A stretch of DNA of 64,000 nucleotides from Pontixanthobacter sp. CEM42 (GTDB taxonomy: Bacteria > Pseudomonadota > Alphaproteobacteria > Sphingomonadales > Sphingomonadaceae), in the NCBI RefSeq assembly GCF_017812015.1, contig NZ_JADQTN010000002.1, positions 1 through 64,000 on the forward strand, given 5' to 3'. Made by a program: the position numbers and the translations under genes. The notes under the pieces were generated by a model that ran no database searches, was not told the DNA's origin, and saw nothing but the letters and a program-made list of their open reading frames with translations. Of this stretch, positions 15,959 to 23,573 are shown piece by piece. Each line of letters starts with the position of its first letter. The stretch's first letter is position 1.

Positions 15959-16154
15959 AAATAGCTTGTAAAATCAGATATTTAGAGTACTTTTGTTGTT
16001 GCACTGTGCAACACCTTGTTGCATCAAACGGCCGATTAAGTTGCATCGCCGGTCGACACAACCCCAAAAAGCCACAGGATTTCAGGGTTTGCGAGATTTT
16101 GAGTCGTCAGATTTCCCGTTTTACGACTAGGGGTAGGTACGGTTGCTTTCAACC
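15957..16154. promoter_or_regulatory. Palindrome and GTTGCA motifs at the left cassette end
   Basis: A perfect palindrome gttgcactgtgcaac lies at 15998-16012, with two further GTTGCATC copies at 16018-16025 and 16040-16047. Matching motifs occur at the right end (GATGCAAC at 17690-17697, GTTGCACC at 17720-17727). They could be recombinase arm sites or operators. A small hairpin (ggttgctttcaacc, 16140-16153) directly follows the phosphoribosyltransferase stop but lacks a T tract. No strong promoter for tRNA-Gln is visible here. Confidence 0.4.
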
Positions 16155-16805
16155 TTAGTTTTCGAACCAAGCTGGAGCACTATCAAGCTCTGCAGCAGGT
16201 ATACGAAAAAGATGGGCTGGGCGCGTCCAGACAGTTTGGGCGACACAATATGCGCCAATCACAGATATCCCTCTTTCGCGCAAGAAACGAGCGGCACCTC
16301 GCAGATGTCCGCCGGACGTGGTCACATCATCCACTAGAATGCACTGTTCGAAATCAACCGGATCGTCGATATCAAGTGCAGCTGCGATTGTGCTAGGCTC
16401 ACGAGTTCCGCCCTCGCCGGCTGCCTTGGGCATTACCTCTCTGAATCGTAGTACCGAACGAGTTGGATAATCATCGGCTACGGCAGTGATCGCTTGGGCG
16501 ATCCGGTGGCCAGTAAACGAGGCTTCAAAATCGACATGGTCAGACGATGGAACGGCAACCAGTGGCGCAACCAATCCCGCGTTCCGAAGCTTCTGAACTG
16601 CGTCGTTAGCTACAAGCCTTCGAGCAACATTTCTACCTCCAGGCGTGCCATCAACACGACTATTACCAAATTCTGCATATCCGTTTACCGGCTGCCCTTT
16701 GATGGCCTTTACCAGTTTCCAAGCATTGTATTCGAGGTTGCCCCAATCGAGACCGGCCTCCCGATAGCTAGGATAGCCACAGCTCACCATAACTGGAAAT
16801 TTCAT
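16155..16805 (-). CDS. Phosphoribosyltransferase paired with DprA-like protein
   Basis: A type I phosphoribosyltransferase domain fills the C-terminal half. The PRPP-binding loop CILVDDVTTSGGH spans residues 155-167 with the two acidic residues intact, so it should bind phosphoribosyl pyrophosphate. The N-terminal 60 residues (GYPSYREAGLDWGNLEYNAWKLVKAI region) are not a standard hood domain I recognise. Among known enzymes it looks closest to the ComF-like and orphan PRTases rather than a named salvage enzyme. Its start overlaps the dprA-like stop by four bases, so the two proteins are made together. A partner role in a nucleotide- or DNA-sensing conflict system is an inference from this pairing and location. 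Confidence 0.75.
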   Translation of the reverse strand: MKFPVMVSCGYPSYREAGLDWGNLEYNAWKLVKAIKGQPVNGYAEFGNSRVDGTPGGRNVARRLVANDAVQKLRNAGLVAPLVAVPSSDHVDFEASFTGHRIAQAITAVADDYPTRSVLRFREVMPKAAGEGGTREPSTIAAALDIDDPVDFEQCILVDDVTTSGGHLRGAARFLRERGISVIGAYCVAQTVWTRPAHLFRIPAAELDSAPAWFEN

Positions 16806-17557
16806 TTGCCATAAATCTTGTCGAGGACTTCATCGGTGCTCTCCAAAACAAAGCACCGGCTATACGACAGAAACTTCTCGGGCCAGGTCAACCTTGGGTC
16901 ATCGACGACGCTACGGGAAATGCCTAACCATCTGCCTAAGCGCATACATTCTGATGCTTGATGAAGCGTACCAGAAGACTCAGACGCTTCAATGATCACA
17001 CTCGCGTCGGAAATGGCGGCCATGGTTCTGTTTCGGGCAGGAAAATCTGAAGGGTATGTACGCTGGCCGACAGGAAACTGGGAGACGAGAAGATGCTCGT
17101 GATAAATGGTTTCCTGCAACTCTTTGTTGGCCGCCGGATATGCCTTATCGATTGGAGTCCCGATAACAGCTATTACACTCCCGCCTGCATTAATCGCCGA
17201 ACGAAGGGCACACGTATCAATTCCGGCCGCTAGGCCAGAAACTACAACAACGTTGCGTTCCGCGAGCTCTCGCGCAAATCGGTGGGCACGCTTTTTGCCA
17301 TCTTCGCTTACCTTGCGAGTTCCGATCACGGCGATGGATGGCCTGGCAGTCAACTCAATATCGCCGGCGTAAAAGATCTCTAAATCGTCTTTGCCGGTGC
17401 TCGCAGCAGCGCGATCTAGGAAATCAAGCTGTTTCTTTTCGAGCTCATCACGTCCGCTTTTGCGCAGGATTTTGAGCAAGCTAGTACTTTCCACACAATC
17501 CGGTGGTTGGTATTTTGATCGTCTCGGCATCGTGGAATCGCTTGCCACCTGCAACAT
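16802..17557 (-). CDS. Truncated DprA/Smf-like Rossmann-fold protein
   Basis: Residues 74-240 match the DprA Rossmann domain: GTR at 79-81, SGLAAGID at 107-114, the GGSVIAVIGTPIDKAYPAANKEL strand-helix, FPARNR at 172-177 and EASESSGTLHQA at 190-201. Chromosomal DprA, which loads RecA on incoming DNA during transformation, is usually about 360 residues with an N-terminal SAM-like and a C-terminal winged-helix domain; both are absent here. The first 70 residues are charged and unfamiliar. Such stand-alone domains belong to the SLOG group, several of which sense or make nucleotide signals. The ATG at 17557 has AGGG eight bases upstream; an ATG at 17530 is possible. Confidence 0.8.
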   Translation of the reverse strand: MLQVASDSTMPRRSKYQPPDCVESTSLLKILRKSGRDELEKKQLDFLDRAAASTGKDDLEIFYAGDIELTARPSIAVIGTRKVSEDGKKRAHRFARELAERNVVVVSGLAAGIDTCALRSAINAGGSVIAVIGTPIDKAYPAANKELQETIYHEHLLVSQFPVGQRTYPSDFPARNRTMAAISDASVIIEASESSGTLHQASECMRLGRWLGISRSVVDDPRLTWPEKFLSYSRCFVLESTDEVLDKIYGK

Positions 17558-17771
17558 TTTCTACCCTTGCTCCCCTTGCATTTCCACTCTGTCATATCGG
17601 ATCAAACATCGCAACTTTACGGCAGAGGCAGATAGCTGAAGCAGCCCCGCAAAGCCGCCATCCTAGTGGGCGCACCATGAACGAATATCGATGCAACAAA
17701 ATACGGATCGATTGCCTATGTTGCACCGTTCGCGCAGGCTAAGTCATTGAATTTACTTAGTCGGCCCAAAA

Positions 17772-17795
17772 CTTACCATTAGACGACGGGGCATT
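17772..17795. repeat. 24-bp direct repeat, truncated copy of tRNA-Gln 5' end
   Basis: The copy is identical to 15935-15958 but is not followed by the rest of the tRNA: on the minus strand the D-arm sequence runs straight into unrelated bases. It marks the right end of the DprA/phosphoribosyltransferase cassette and cannot make a functional tRNA. Confidence 0.9.
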
Positions 17796-17798
17796 GGT

Positions 17799-17832
17799 CT
17801 GAGCGCTGGACGGTGCCGCCTGCGGCGCTCAG
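17799..17832 (-). promoter_or_regulatory. Leader hairpin between promoter and tRNA remnant
   Basis: Arms CTGAGCGC and GCGCTCAG form a perfect 8-bp stem with a further GC-rich structured loop. It lies between the -10 element and the tRNA remnant and has no T tract, so it is more likely a leader structure or protein-binding site than an intrinsic terminator. Confidence 0.5.
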
Positions 17833-17842
17833 CGAGGGCGGG

Positions 17843-17871
17843 CAAATAGGTACGCACCGAGCTTTGGTCAA
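17843..17871 (-). promoter_or_regulatory. Near-consensus sigma-70 promoter, probably the original tRNA-Gln promoter
   Basis: On the minus strand TTGACC is followed by exactly 17 bases and TATTTG. It points at the truncated tRNA copy about 47 bases downstream of the -10 element. I infer that it served tRNA-Gln before the cassette inserted; today the first complete genes it meets are the dprA-like and phosphoribosyltransferase genes, then the intact tRNA. Confidence 0.55.
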
Positions 17872-17932
17872 GCCTAGTCGCTTGGTTCAGCTTGCCCAAA
17901 CGTCACTTGATCGTTAGCATTGGCGTCAGGTC

Positions 17933-17951
17933 CTCGTGATATGGTCACGAG
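17933..17951. promoter_or_regulatory. Palindrome upstream of ppx/gppA gene
   Basis: CTCGTGA-TATGG-TCACGAG is a perfect 7-bp inverted repeat 21 bases before the Ppx/GppA start. Its position suggests an operator or an RNA hairpin near the ribosome-binding region. No known consensus is recognised. Confidence 0.35.
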
Positions 17952-17972
17952 AGGAACAAGAAAGTACTGGTT

Positions 17973-19184
17973 ATGGCGGATTTTTCTCCGCCGGACGATA
18001 ATAAGAGGACTGGCCAAAGAGGGGCCGAGAAGTCCGGCCGGGTAGCAGATTTTCGCTACCGTCCCCCCTCGCAGTCCAAGCCACAAAAATGTGGCACAGG
18101 CTCTTCCGCTAAAAAACGCGGAGGTAGTAAGCCATCATTTCACACACCCAAATTGCGCGGTCCCGTGCCTGCGCATCATCACCGCAAACAAGCCTATGCC
18201 GCGCTCGATTTGGGTACCAATAATTGCCGTCTACTGATTGCGCGACCTTCGGGCGAGAACTTCACGGTGATCGACGCCTTCAGCCGCGTGGTAAAACTCG
18301 GCGAAGGTCTGGCGATGTCGGGCAAGCTTAGCGACGAGGCCATGGACCGGACCTTGGGCGCGCTTAAAGTCTGCGCTGAGAAACTGCGCCGCCGCAATGT
18401 CCATCTCGCGCGCTCAGTCGCGACCGAGGCATGTCGCCGGGCGGCAAATGGTCCTGCCTTTATCGAACATGTTCGCGAAGAAACCGGTATTGCGCTGGAT
18501 ATCATCTCTGCCGAGGAAGAGGCTCGGCTCGCTGTGCTCGGCTGTCATATCCTTCTGGAAGGCGGCGAAGGCCCAGCAGTGATCTTCGATATTGGCGGTG
18601 GATCGACCGAGCTGATCCTGATCGAACCGGGCGGCAAAGTACCGCACATCATCGACTGGCAAAGCGTGCCATGGGGTGTCGTCTCGCTGACCGACACGGT
18701 TGGTCGGTGCACCGGCGATCGCGACGAGCGCTTGGCCCGATACGCCGAAATGCGCCGCGTCGTCGCGGAGAGCTTTGCCCCCTTTGCGGAGCGTATTGCG
18801 CCCCGTGCAGAATGCGATGAAGAAATCCGCCTGCTCGGCACCAGCGGCACTGTGACTACTCTCGCCAGCCTCCACCTGGAGCTGCCGCATTATGACCGCC
18901 GCGAAGTCGACGGTTTGATCGTGAGATCGCAAGCGATGCGCGACATAAGCACGCGCCTATCGGGCATGTCGCTGGAAGAACGCAGTGAATTGCCCTGCAT
19001 TGGCAATGATCGTGCGGATTTGGTTGTTGCCGGCTGCGCGATACTCGATTCGATCCTCGACATCTGGCCGTCCGAACGGCTCGGCGTGGCGGATCGCGGT
19101 ATTCGCGAGGGCATTTTGCGCAGCCTCATGGCTGCCGATGCCGAAGGCGAACGCCATCGCCGCGAAATCAGAGATGCGAAGTGA
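17973..19184 (+). CDS. Ppx/GppA family exopolyphosphatase/pppGpp phosphohydrolase
   Basis: The ASKHA-fold phosphatase domain starts near residue 75 with the phosphate loop ALDLGTNNCRLL (77-88). The second glycine-rich motif FDIGGGSTEL and the LGTSGTVTTLA motif follow, as in Ppx/GppA enzymes that remove phosphate from polyphosphate or pppGpp. The first 72 residues are disordered, basic and histidine-rich; a similar tail is common in this bacterial group. The protein lacks a C-terminal HD domain, so it is the short form. Its stop overlaps the rlmE start by four bases, and the pair is conserved in related genomes as I know them. It marks the return to core chromosome. Confidence 0.88.
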   Translation: MADFSPPDDNKRTGQRGAEKSGRVADFRYRPPSQSKPQKCGTGSSAKKRGGSKPSFHTPKLRGPVPAHHHRKQAYAALDLGTNNCRLLIARPSGENFTVIDAFSRVVKLGEGLAMSGKLSDEAMDRTLGALKVCAEKLRRRNVHLARSVATEACRRAANGPAFIEHVREETGIALDIISAEEEARLAVLGCHILLEGGEGPAVIFDIGGGSTELILIEPGGKVPHIIDWQSVPWGVVSLTDTVGRCTGDRDERLARYAEMRRVVAESFAPFAERIAPRAECDEEIRLLGTSGTVTTLASLHLELPHYDRREVDGLIVRSQAMRDISTRLSGMSLEERSELPCIGNDRADLVVAGCAILDSILDIWPSERLGVADRGIREGILRSLMAADAEGERHRREIRDAK

Positions 19185-19846
19185 GCCGTTCAGGTAAGAA
19201 TCCCGACCGGAAAGTCCGGACCGCGAAGAAGCGCAGCCAGTCATCGACATTATGGCTGCAGCGGCAGCTTAACGACCCCTATGTGAAGCAGGCCAAAGCG
19301 GATGGTTATCGCAGCCGCGCGGCCTATAAGCTGATCGAGTTGGACGAGAAATTCGGACTGCTCAAAGGCGTACAACGCGTGGTTGATCTGGGCATTACAC
19401 CCGGTGGCTGGAGCCAAGTCGTTCGCAAGGTTGCGCCCAAAGCCGCAATCGTCGGGATCGATTTGCTCGAGACTGACCCGATTGAAGGCGTCACCATTTT
19501 CCAGATGGATTTCATGGATGACGATGCGCCAGCTGCGCTTGAGAATGCGCTGGATGGCCCGCCCGATCTGGTAATGTCGGATATGGCGGCGAACACGGTC
19601 GGCCACAAACAGACCGACCATTTGCGCACGATGGGATTGGTCGAAGCCGCCGCATGGTTCGCGGCCGAAAACCTATCCGAAGGCGGCACCTTTATCGCCA
19701 AAGTCTTGGCAGGCGGGACCGATGCCGAATTGCTGAACCTGCTGAAAAAGCACTTCAAACACGTCAAACACGCCAAACCACCGGCCAGCCGCAAGGGCTC
19801 ATCCGAATGGTATGTGATTGCACAGGGGTTTAAAGGGCGAGACTAA
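19181..19846 (+). CDS. rlmE: 23S rRNA (uridine-2'-O)-methyltransferase RlmE (FtsJ/RrmJ)
   Basis: RlmE methylates the 2'-O of the A-loop uridine (U2552 in E. coli) of 23S rRNA using S-adenosylmethionine. The FtsJ fold is clear: SRAAYKLIELDEKFGLL, the SAM-binding VVDLGITPGGWSQV (Leu-Gly-Ile replaces the commoner Leu-Gly-Ala), the catalytic Asp in VMSDMAANTVGH, Lys in FIAKVLAGG and Glu in SSEWYVIAQG. The length of 221 residues is typical. A Lys/Arg-rich N-terminus (KNPDRKVRTAKKRS) likely contacts rRNA. It is translationally coupled to the Ppx/GppA gene. Confidence 0.93.
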   Translation: MSRSGKNPDRKVRTAKKRSQSSTLWLQRQLNDPYVKQAKADGYRSRAAYKLIELDEKFGLLKGVQRVVDLGITPGGWSQVVRKVAPKAAIVGIDLLETDPIEGVTIFQMDFMDDDAPAALENALDGPPDLVMSDMAANTVGHKQTDHLRTMGLVEAAAWFAAENLSEGGTFIAKVLAGGTDAELLNLLKKHFKHVKHAKPPASRKGSSEWYVIAQGFKGRD

Positions 19847-19863
19847 GCCGCGCCGAAATTACC

Positions 19864-20469
19864 TTAGCCGGTAACTTCTTCCACTTCAGCAGCGCCTTCT
19901 GCGTCCGCTTCTGCAGCAGCTTCCTCAACAGCAGGCTCTTCAGCCGCTTGCGGTTCTGGCAGCGGCAGATTTGAACCCAGGCTGTTCAGATAGACCAAAA
20001 TGTTTGCGCGATCTGTGTCATTCTTCAGACCAGCAAAGCCCATCGACGTACCGGGTGCAAAACGCTTCGGATTCAAAATCCAGTCGTTCATTGCGTCCCA
20101 AGTCCAGGTGCCGCCCTTTTCGGTCAGCGCCGAGCTATACCCGAAACCTGCATGGCCAGCGAGATTCGCGCCCATGGTGCTCCAAAGGTTCGGACCTTGA
20201 CCGTTGGCCCCGCCCGATTCGAATGTGTGGCACGTTCCGCAGCGTGCGGCAGCGGCAGTCGCGCCAGCAGCAACATCAGCGCTGGCAAGCAATGTGCCGA
20301 GATCAGGACCAGCTTCTTCACCGCCGCCCGCATCTGCAACTTCAATCGGATAGCCCAAAGTCTCTGGGCGTTCGGTGTGAAACACCTTGGCGCTGATACT
20401 GGACAGTCCAAGAGCAATGATGCCCGCAAACAGGACCCATCCGGCGGCAGTATTGAAACGATCATCCAT
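19864..20469 (-). CDS. Membrane-anchored cytochrome c (class I, cyt c552 type)
   Basis: The start at 20469 (MDDRFNTAAG) gives an N-terminal membrane anchor at about residues 10-28; a longer frame lacks that logic. The haem site is CGTCH at residues 77-81 and the distal ligand is Met143 in GTSMGF, preceded by LNPKRFAPG. After the haem domain comes an acidic Ala/Glu/Pro-rich tail of about 35 residues. Such cytochromes carry electrons between the bc1 complex and the cytochrome oxidase at the periplasmic face of the inner membrane. The gene is divergent from the prephenate dehydratase gene, an arrangement I recognise in sphingomonads. Confidence 0.9.
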   Translation of the reverse strand: MDDRFNTAAGWVLFAGIIALGLSSISAKVFHTERPETLGYPIEVADAGGGEEAGPDLGTLLASADVAAGATAAAARCGTCHTFESGGANGQGPNLWSTMGANLAGHAGFGYSSALTEKGGTWTWDAMNDWILNPKRFAPGTSMGFAGLKNDTDRANILVYLNSLGSNLPLPEPQAAEEPAVEEAAAEADAEGAAEVEEVTG

Positions 20470-20633
20470 GCGTATTGATTCCGCGAAATTTTTGGCTGTT
20501 GAGTGGTTGGGCGTCGCTTTAGGGACAGGCTGGCCAGACTGCAATAGCCGCTTACGCACTATCTGGTGCCCAAAATGCACCAATGACAATACACCATTGA
20601 ACCTTGCCAGCGGCGGGGTTAGGCGCTGGCGCG

Positions 20634-21530
20634 ATGCATAGCTTTCCTAAACCCGCTCTCGCGATGGTCGAGACAATGCGCGAAGCCGCTGCCGCTGAAC
20701 CTGAGCGCGCGGTATCCTTCCAAGGGTGCCCCGGGGCAAATTCGCACCGTGCCGCGACAGAGGCCGCCGGCGATTACCTGCCACTGCCCTGCTTCAGCTT
20801 TGCTGATGCGATTGATGCAGTCAAAGAGAAGCATGCCGCCTGCGCGATGATCCCGATTGATAACTCGCAAGCTGGGCGCGTGGCGGACATCCATTTTCTG
20901 CTACCGGAAAGCGGTCTTTACATCGTCGGCGAGCATTTCATGGACATCCATCATGCATTGATGGCCACTGACACCAAAGGCCCGTTTACAGCCGCCTACA
21001 GCCATCCGCATGCGCTCAGCCAGAGCCGCCACTACTTGCGCGAGCGGGATGTTACCCCACTGAGCTTTGCCGACACCGCAGGTTCAGCGGCACACGTGGC
21101 AGACATGGGCGATCCATCATTTGCCGCTATCGCGCCCGCGCTTGCCGCCGATCTATACGGATTGAAAATCGTCGAGCACAATGTCGAGGATGCGGCGGAC
21201 AACACCACCCGCTTTGTAGTGCTGGCCCGCGAGCCGCTCGATCCTGCGAGCCTGAACGGCCAAATCGCGATGACGACTTTCGTGTTTGAAGTGAAAAACA
21301 TCCCTGCCGCACTGTACAAAGCGATGGGCGGTTTCGCGACCAATGGCGTCAACATGACCAAGCTGGAAAGCTATCAAAAGGGCGCAAGCTTCTCGGCGAC
21401 GACGTTCTACGCGGATATTGTTGGCACACCGGGCGATCCTGCAGTTGATCGTGCGCTGGAAGAACTGGCGTTCCACTGCAAGGAACTGCGCATCTTGGGC
21501 AGCTATCGCCAAGCACGGCCTCGCGGATAA
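20634..21530 (+). CDS. pheA: Prephenate dehydratase
   Basis: The enzyme converts prephenate to phenylpyruvate in phenylalanine synthesis. Visible features are the opening AVSFQGCPGANSHRAA, the IPIDNSQAGRV region, the catalytic Thr-Arg-Phe in NTTRFVVLA, and a C-terminal ACT domain beginning TTFVFEVKNIPAALYKAM. The phenylalanine-binding motif, usually ESRP, reads KLESYQKG here, a variant seen in this group. It is a monofunctional dehydratase with no chorismate mutase domain. I prefer the ATG at 20634; starts at 20604 (TTG) or 20664 (ATG) are possible. Confidence 0.92.
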   Translation: MHSFPKPALAMVETMREAAAAEPERAVSFQGCPGANSHRAATEAAGDYLPLPCFSFADAIDAVKEKHAACAMIPIDNSQAGRVADIHFLLPESGLYIVGEHFMDIHHALMATDTKGPFTAAYSHPHALSQSRHYLRERDVTPLSFADTAGSAAHVADMGDPSFAAIAPALAADLYGLKIVEHNVEDAADNTTRFVVLAREPLDPASLNGQIAMTTFVFEVKNIPAALYKAMGGFATNGVNMTKLESYQKGASFSATTFYADIVGTPGDPAVDRALEELAFHCKELRILGSYRQARPRG

Positions 21531-21618
21531 TCCGTTAGCGGGTTCTGAGCGAATGATATCAGGCATTTGTGTGCCGTGAACGCTTGCGCCTGCCCCCTGC
21601 CTCTGCCACCACATCCTT

Positions 21619-22284
21619 GTGACTACGGCGCCTGTTCAGATTGAAGCGGATGAGGGGGAAGCGTCTGGCGGCGGCTGGGAGGCAGTGCGCGCCGACGAAT
21701 CGATCCAATATGCACCGATTGAGATCGAACAGGCCGAACCGCCCGAGCTTAGCTGGCTGGACGATCTGTTCAGCTGGATCAGCGAATTGTTCGAGCCCCT
21801 GGGTCAAGTTTTCGGCGCATCGTGGTTTGTCGTGAAATGGGTACTCATTGCCGCGGCGGTCGGCCTCGCGCTCTTGCTACTCTGGAAACTCCTTGCCCCA
21901 ATACTCGACTTAACGCCGAAGACTTCAAAAGTGAGCGAAAAAGAATGGGTGCCGGATCAAGAGGAAGCTGTGGCGCTCCTCGACGAAGCAGATCAGTTGG
22001 CACGAGAAGGCCGCTATGACGAAGCCACACATTTGTTGCTCCAGCGCAGTGTCAGCCAGATAGCCGCTGCCAAACCTGCTTGGGTTGAACCGTCGAGCAC
22101 CGCTCGCGAATTGGCAGTGCTGCCTGCTCTGCCAGATGCCGCCAAAACAGCCTTTGGCACTATCGCAGAGCGTGTGGAGCGCAGCCTGTTCGCGTTGAAG
22201 CGGCTTGGGGCCGATGACTGGGATGCCGCGCGCGCGGCCTATGCCGAATTTGCTCTGCAGAAGCTTGCAGGTGAACGTAAATGA
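21619..22284 (+). CDS. DUF4129 domain protein, first gene of MoxR operon
   Basis: Starts with GTG. One membrane helix lies near residues 70-95 (WFVVKWVLIAAAVGLALLLLW), followed by a cytoplasmic DUF4129 domain with ARELAVLPALP and DDWDAARAAYAEFALQ. This domain often accompanies MoxR ATPases and DUF58 proteins. The N-terminal 60 residues are acidic and rich in Glu. It opens a run of six tightly linked genes with four-base overlaps at most junctions. The role of these operons is thought to be assembly or stress-related handling of membrane proteins; the exact client here is unknown. Confidence 0.8.
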   Translation: MTTAPVQIEADEGEASGGGWEAVRADESIQYAPIEIEQAEPPELSWLDDLFSWISELFEPLGQVFGASWFVVKWVLIAAAVGLALLLLWKLLAPILDLTPKTSKVSEKEWVPDQEEAVALLDEADQLAREGRYDEATHLLLQRSVSQIAAAKPAWVEPSSTARELAVLPALPDAAKTAFGTIAERVERSLFALKRLGADDWDAARAAYAEFALQKLAGERK

Positions 22285-23573
22285 GTCGCTCCACAACAGC
22301 ATCGGCAAACCCGTTCAATGCCAAGGTAGTCCTTGCGCTGGTCCTGTTCGGCGCGCTGGCATTTCTAGCGACACTCTATTTCATCGGTACTGGCGACACC
22401 GGAGGCGACACCAATGATGGTTCCGCCCATGGCGCAGGTAAGGGCCTGAACGGCTATGCTGCATTGGCCGGAATTCTGGAAGAACAAGGTCACGATGTTA
22501 CGCTCTCGCGCAGCCAGGGCAATCTCGACACCGACGGATTGCTCATTCTGACTCCACCGATTTCCGCCGATCCGGAAGAAATCACCAGAGCAATCCAAGA
22601 TCGCCGTTATCTTGGGCCAACACTGGTGGTTCTGCCCAAATGGTTGGCCTTTCAGGCGCAGGGCGGAATGGGCAGCGATGTCAAAGACGGATGGGTCCGG
22701 CTCTACGACAGCATCACGCCCGATTGGGCGGAAGAACTCGACTACACGTTAGAGCCAGAACTCGTATCGGATAATTCCGGTTGGGAGGGGCTCGGCCAGT
22801 CAGGCACACTGCCCCATCCCGAACAAGTCATGGGCACACCCGCAGGTGAAATGACGACACTCGTACCGCTCGTCAGAACGCGCGGCGGTCTGACATTGGC
22901 GGGATATGCGGATGATGAGGGCTATTATCCGATCCTCGCCGATGCGGCAGGGGTCAATGCCGGCGACAGCGACTATCTCGAAACCGACAAATGGGGCGTG
23001 ATCTTCGTTATCGAGCCCGATCTGGTGAACAATTACGGCTTTGCCGATCGTGCTCGCGGCGAGTTGGCCTATTCATTGGTCGATTTGGCAATGGAGGGCG
23101 AAAATCTTCCAGTGACATTTGATCTAACCTTCAACGGGTTTGGCAGCTCGAAAAATCTTCTCACACTTGCCTTCACTGCACCGTTTTTGGCGGCGACATT
23201 GTGCCTGATCCTGACCCTGATCGTGATTGGATGGCGCGCGTTCCGCCGGTTCGGTCCACCCGTGACGGAGGGGCGCTCGATTGCATTTGGCAAGGCCCGA
23301 CTGATCAAGAACAGTGCCGGGTTTATCCAGCGCAGTAAACGCTTGCATCTGCTCTCCGGCCCCTACGCCGATATGATCCGCGAACGGATTGTGAAGATGC
23401 TCGCGCTACGTAAACCGGACAATGACACCATTGACAAGGCGGTGGCGAAACGCGCGCCCGACGCCGACCAATTCTCCAGCAGCGCCGAGGCATTGCGCGC
23501 CGCCAAATCACCCAACGAAATTTTGCGCGCTGCCGCTGCGCTGAAAGCGATTGAAAGGATGCTATCCAAATGA
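22281..23573 (+). CDS. DUF4350 domain membrane protein
   Basis: The N-terminal membrane helix (about 14-36) precedes a periplasmic DUF4350 domain (about 40-280), with [16 protein letters not shown] and LLILTPPI. A second membrane segment near 293-315 is followed by a cytoplasmic tail. DUF4350 proteins occur next to MoxR and DUF4129 genes. It overlaps both neighbours by four bases. The domain resembles a GATase/ThuA-like alpha/beta fold as I recall, with no obvious catalytic triad. Confidence 0.82.
   Translation: MSRSTTASANPFNAKVVLALVLFGALAFLATLYFIGTGDTGGDTNDGSAHGAGKGLNGYAALAGILEEQGHDVTLSRSQGNLDTDGLLILTPPISADPEEITRAIQDRRYLGPTLVVLPKWLAFQAQGGMGSDVKDGWVRLYDSITPDWAEELDYTLEPELVSDNSGWEGLGQSGTLPHPEQVMGTPAGEMTTLVPLVRTRGGLTLAGYADDEGYYPILADAAGVNAGDSDYLETDKWGVIFVIEPDLVNNYGFADRARGELAYSLVDLAMEGENLPVTFDLTFNGFGSSKNLLTLAFTAPFLAATLCLILTLIVIGWRAFRRFGPPVTEGRSIAFGKARLIKNSAGFIQRSKRLHLLSGPYADMIRERIVKMLALRKPDNDTIDKAVAKRAPDADQFSSSAEALRAAKSPNEILRAAAALKAIERMLSK

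Larger units (their letters stand above)
15935..17795 (-). mobile_element. 1.84-kb integrase-less cassette in the 5' end of tRNA-Gln
   Basis: Two identical 24-bp direct repeats derived from the tRNA-Gln 5' end lie 1837 bp apart and enclose only two genes, a DprA-like protein and a phosphoribosyltransferase. Short GTTGCA-type motifs lie inside both ends. This pattern fits site-specific integration of a mini-element mobilised in trans. It is unusual because most tRNA-targeting elements duplicate the tRNA 3' end, whereas here the 5' end is duplicated and a native-looking promoter is left on the far side. The alternative is a gene cluster caught between two sequential integration events. Confidence 0.65.
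17558..17972. other. 415-bp region holding the right cassette end and displaced tRNA promoter
   Basis: No gene is seen. In order the region holds the leader of the dprA-like gene with GTTGCA-type motifs, the 24-bp tRNA repeat (17772-17795), a hairpin (17799-17832), a sigma-70-like promoter on the minus strand (17843-17871) and a palindrome (17933-17951) before the Ppx gene. These are listed separately. Confidence 0.7.

Noticed and set aside
16802-17557. Chromosomal competence gene dprA
   Set aside because: The protein lacks the SAM-like and winged-helix domains, is in a mobile cassette, and is paired with a PRTase rather than with topA, comF or other usual neighbours.
17772-17795. Second tRNA-Gln gene
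   Set aside because: Only the first 22 bases are present; the anticodon and T arms are missing, so it is a repeat copy and not a tRNA.
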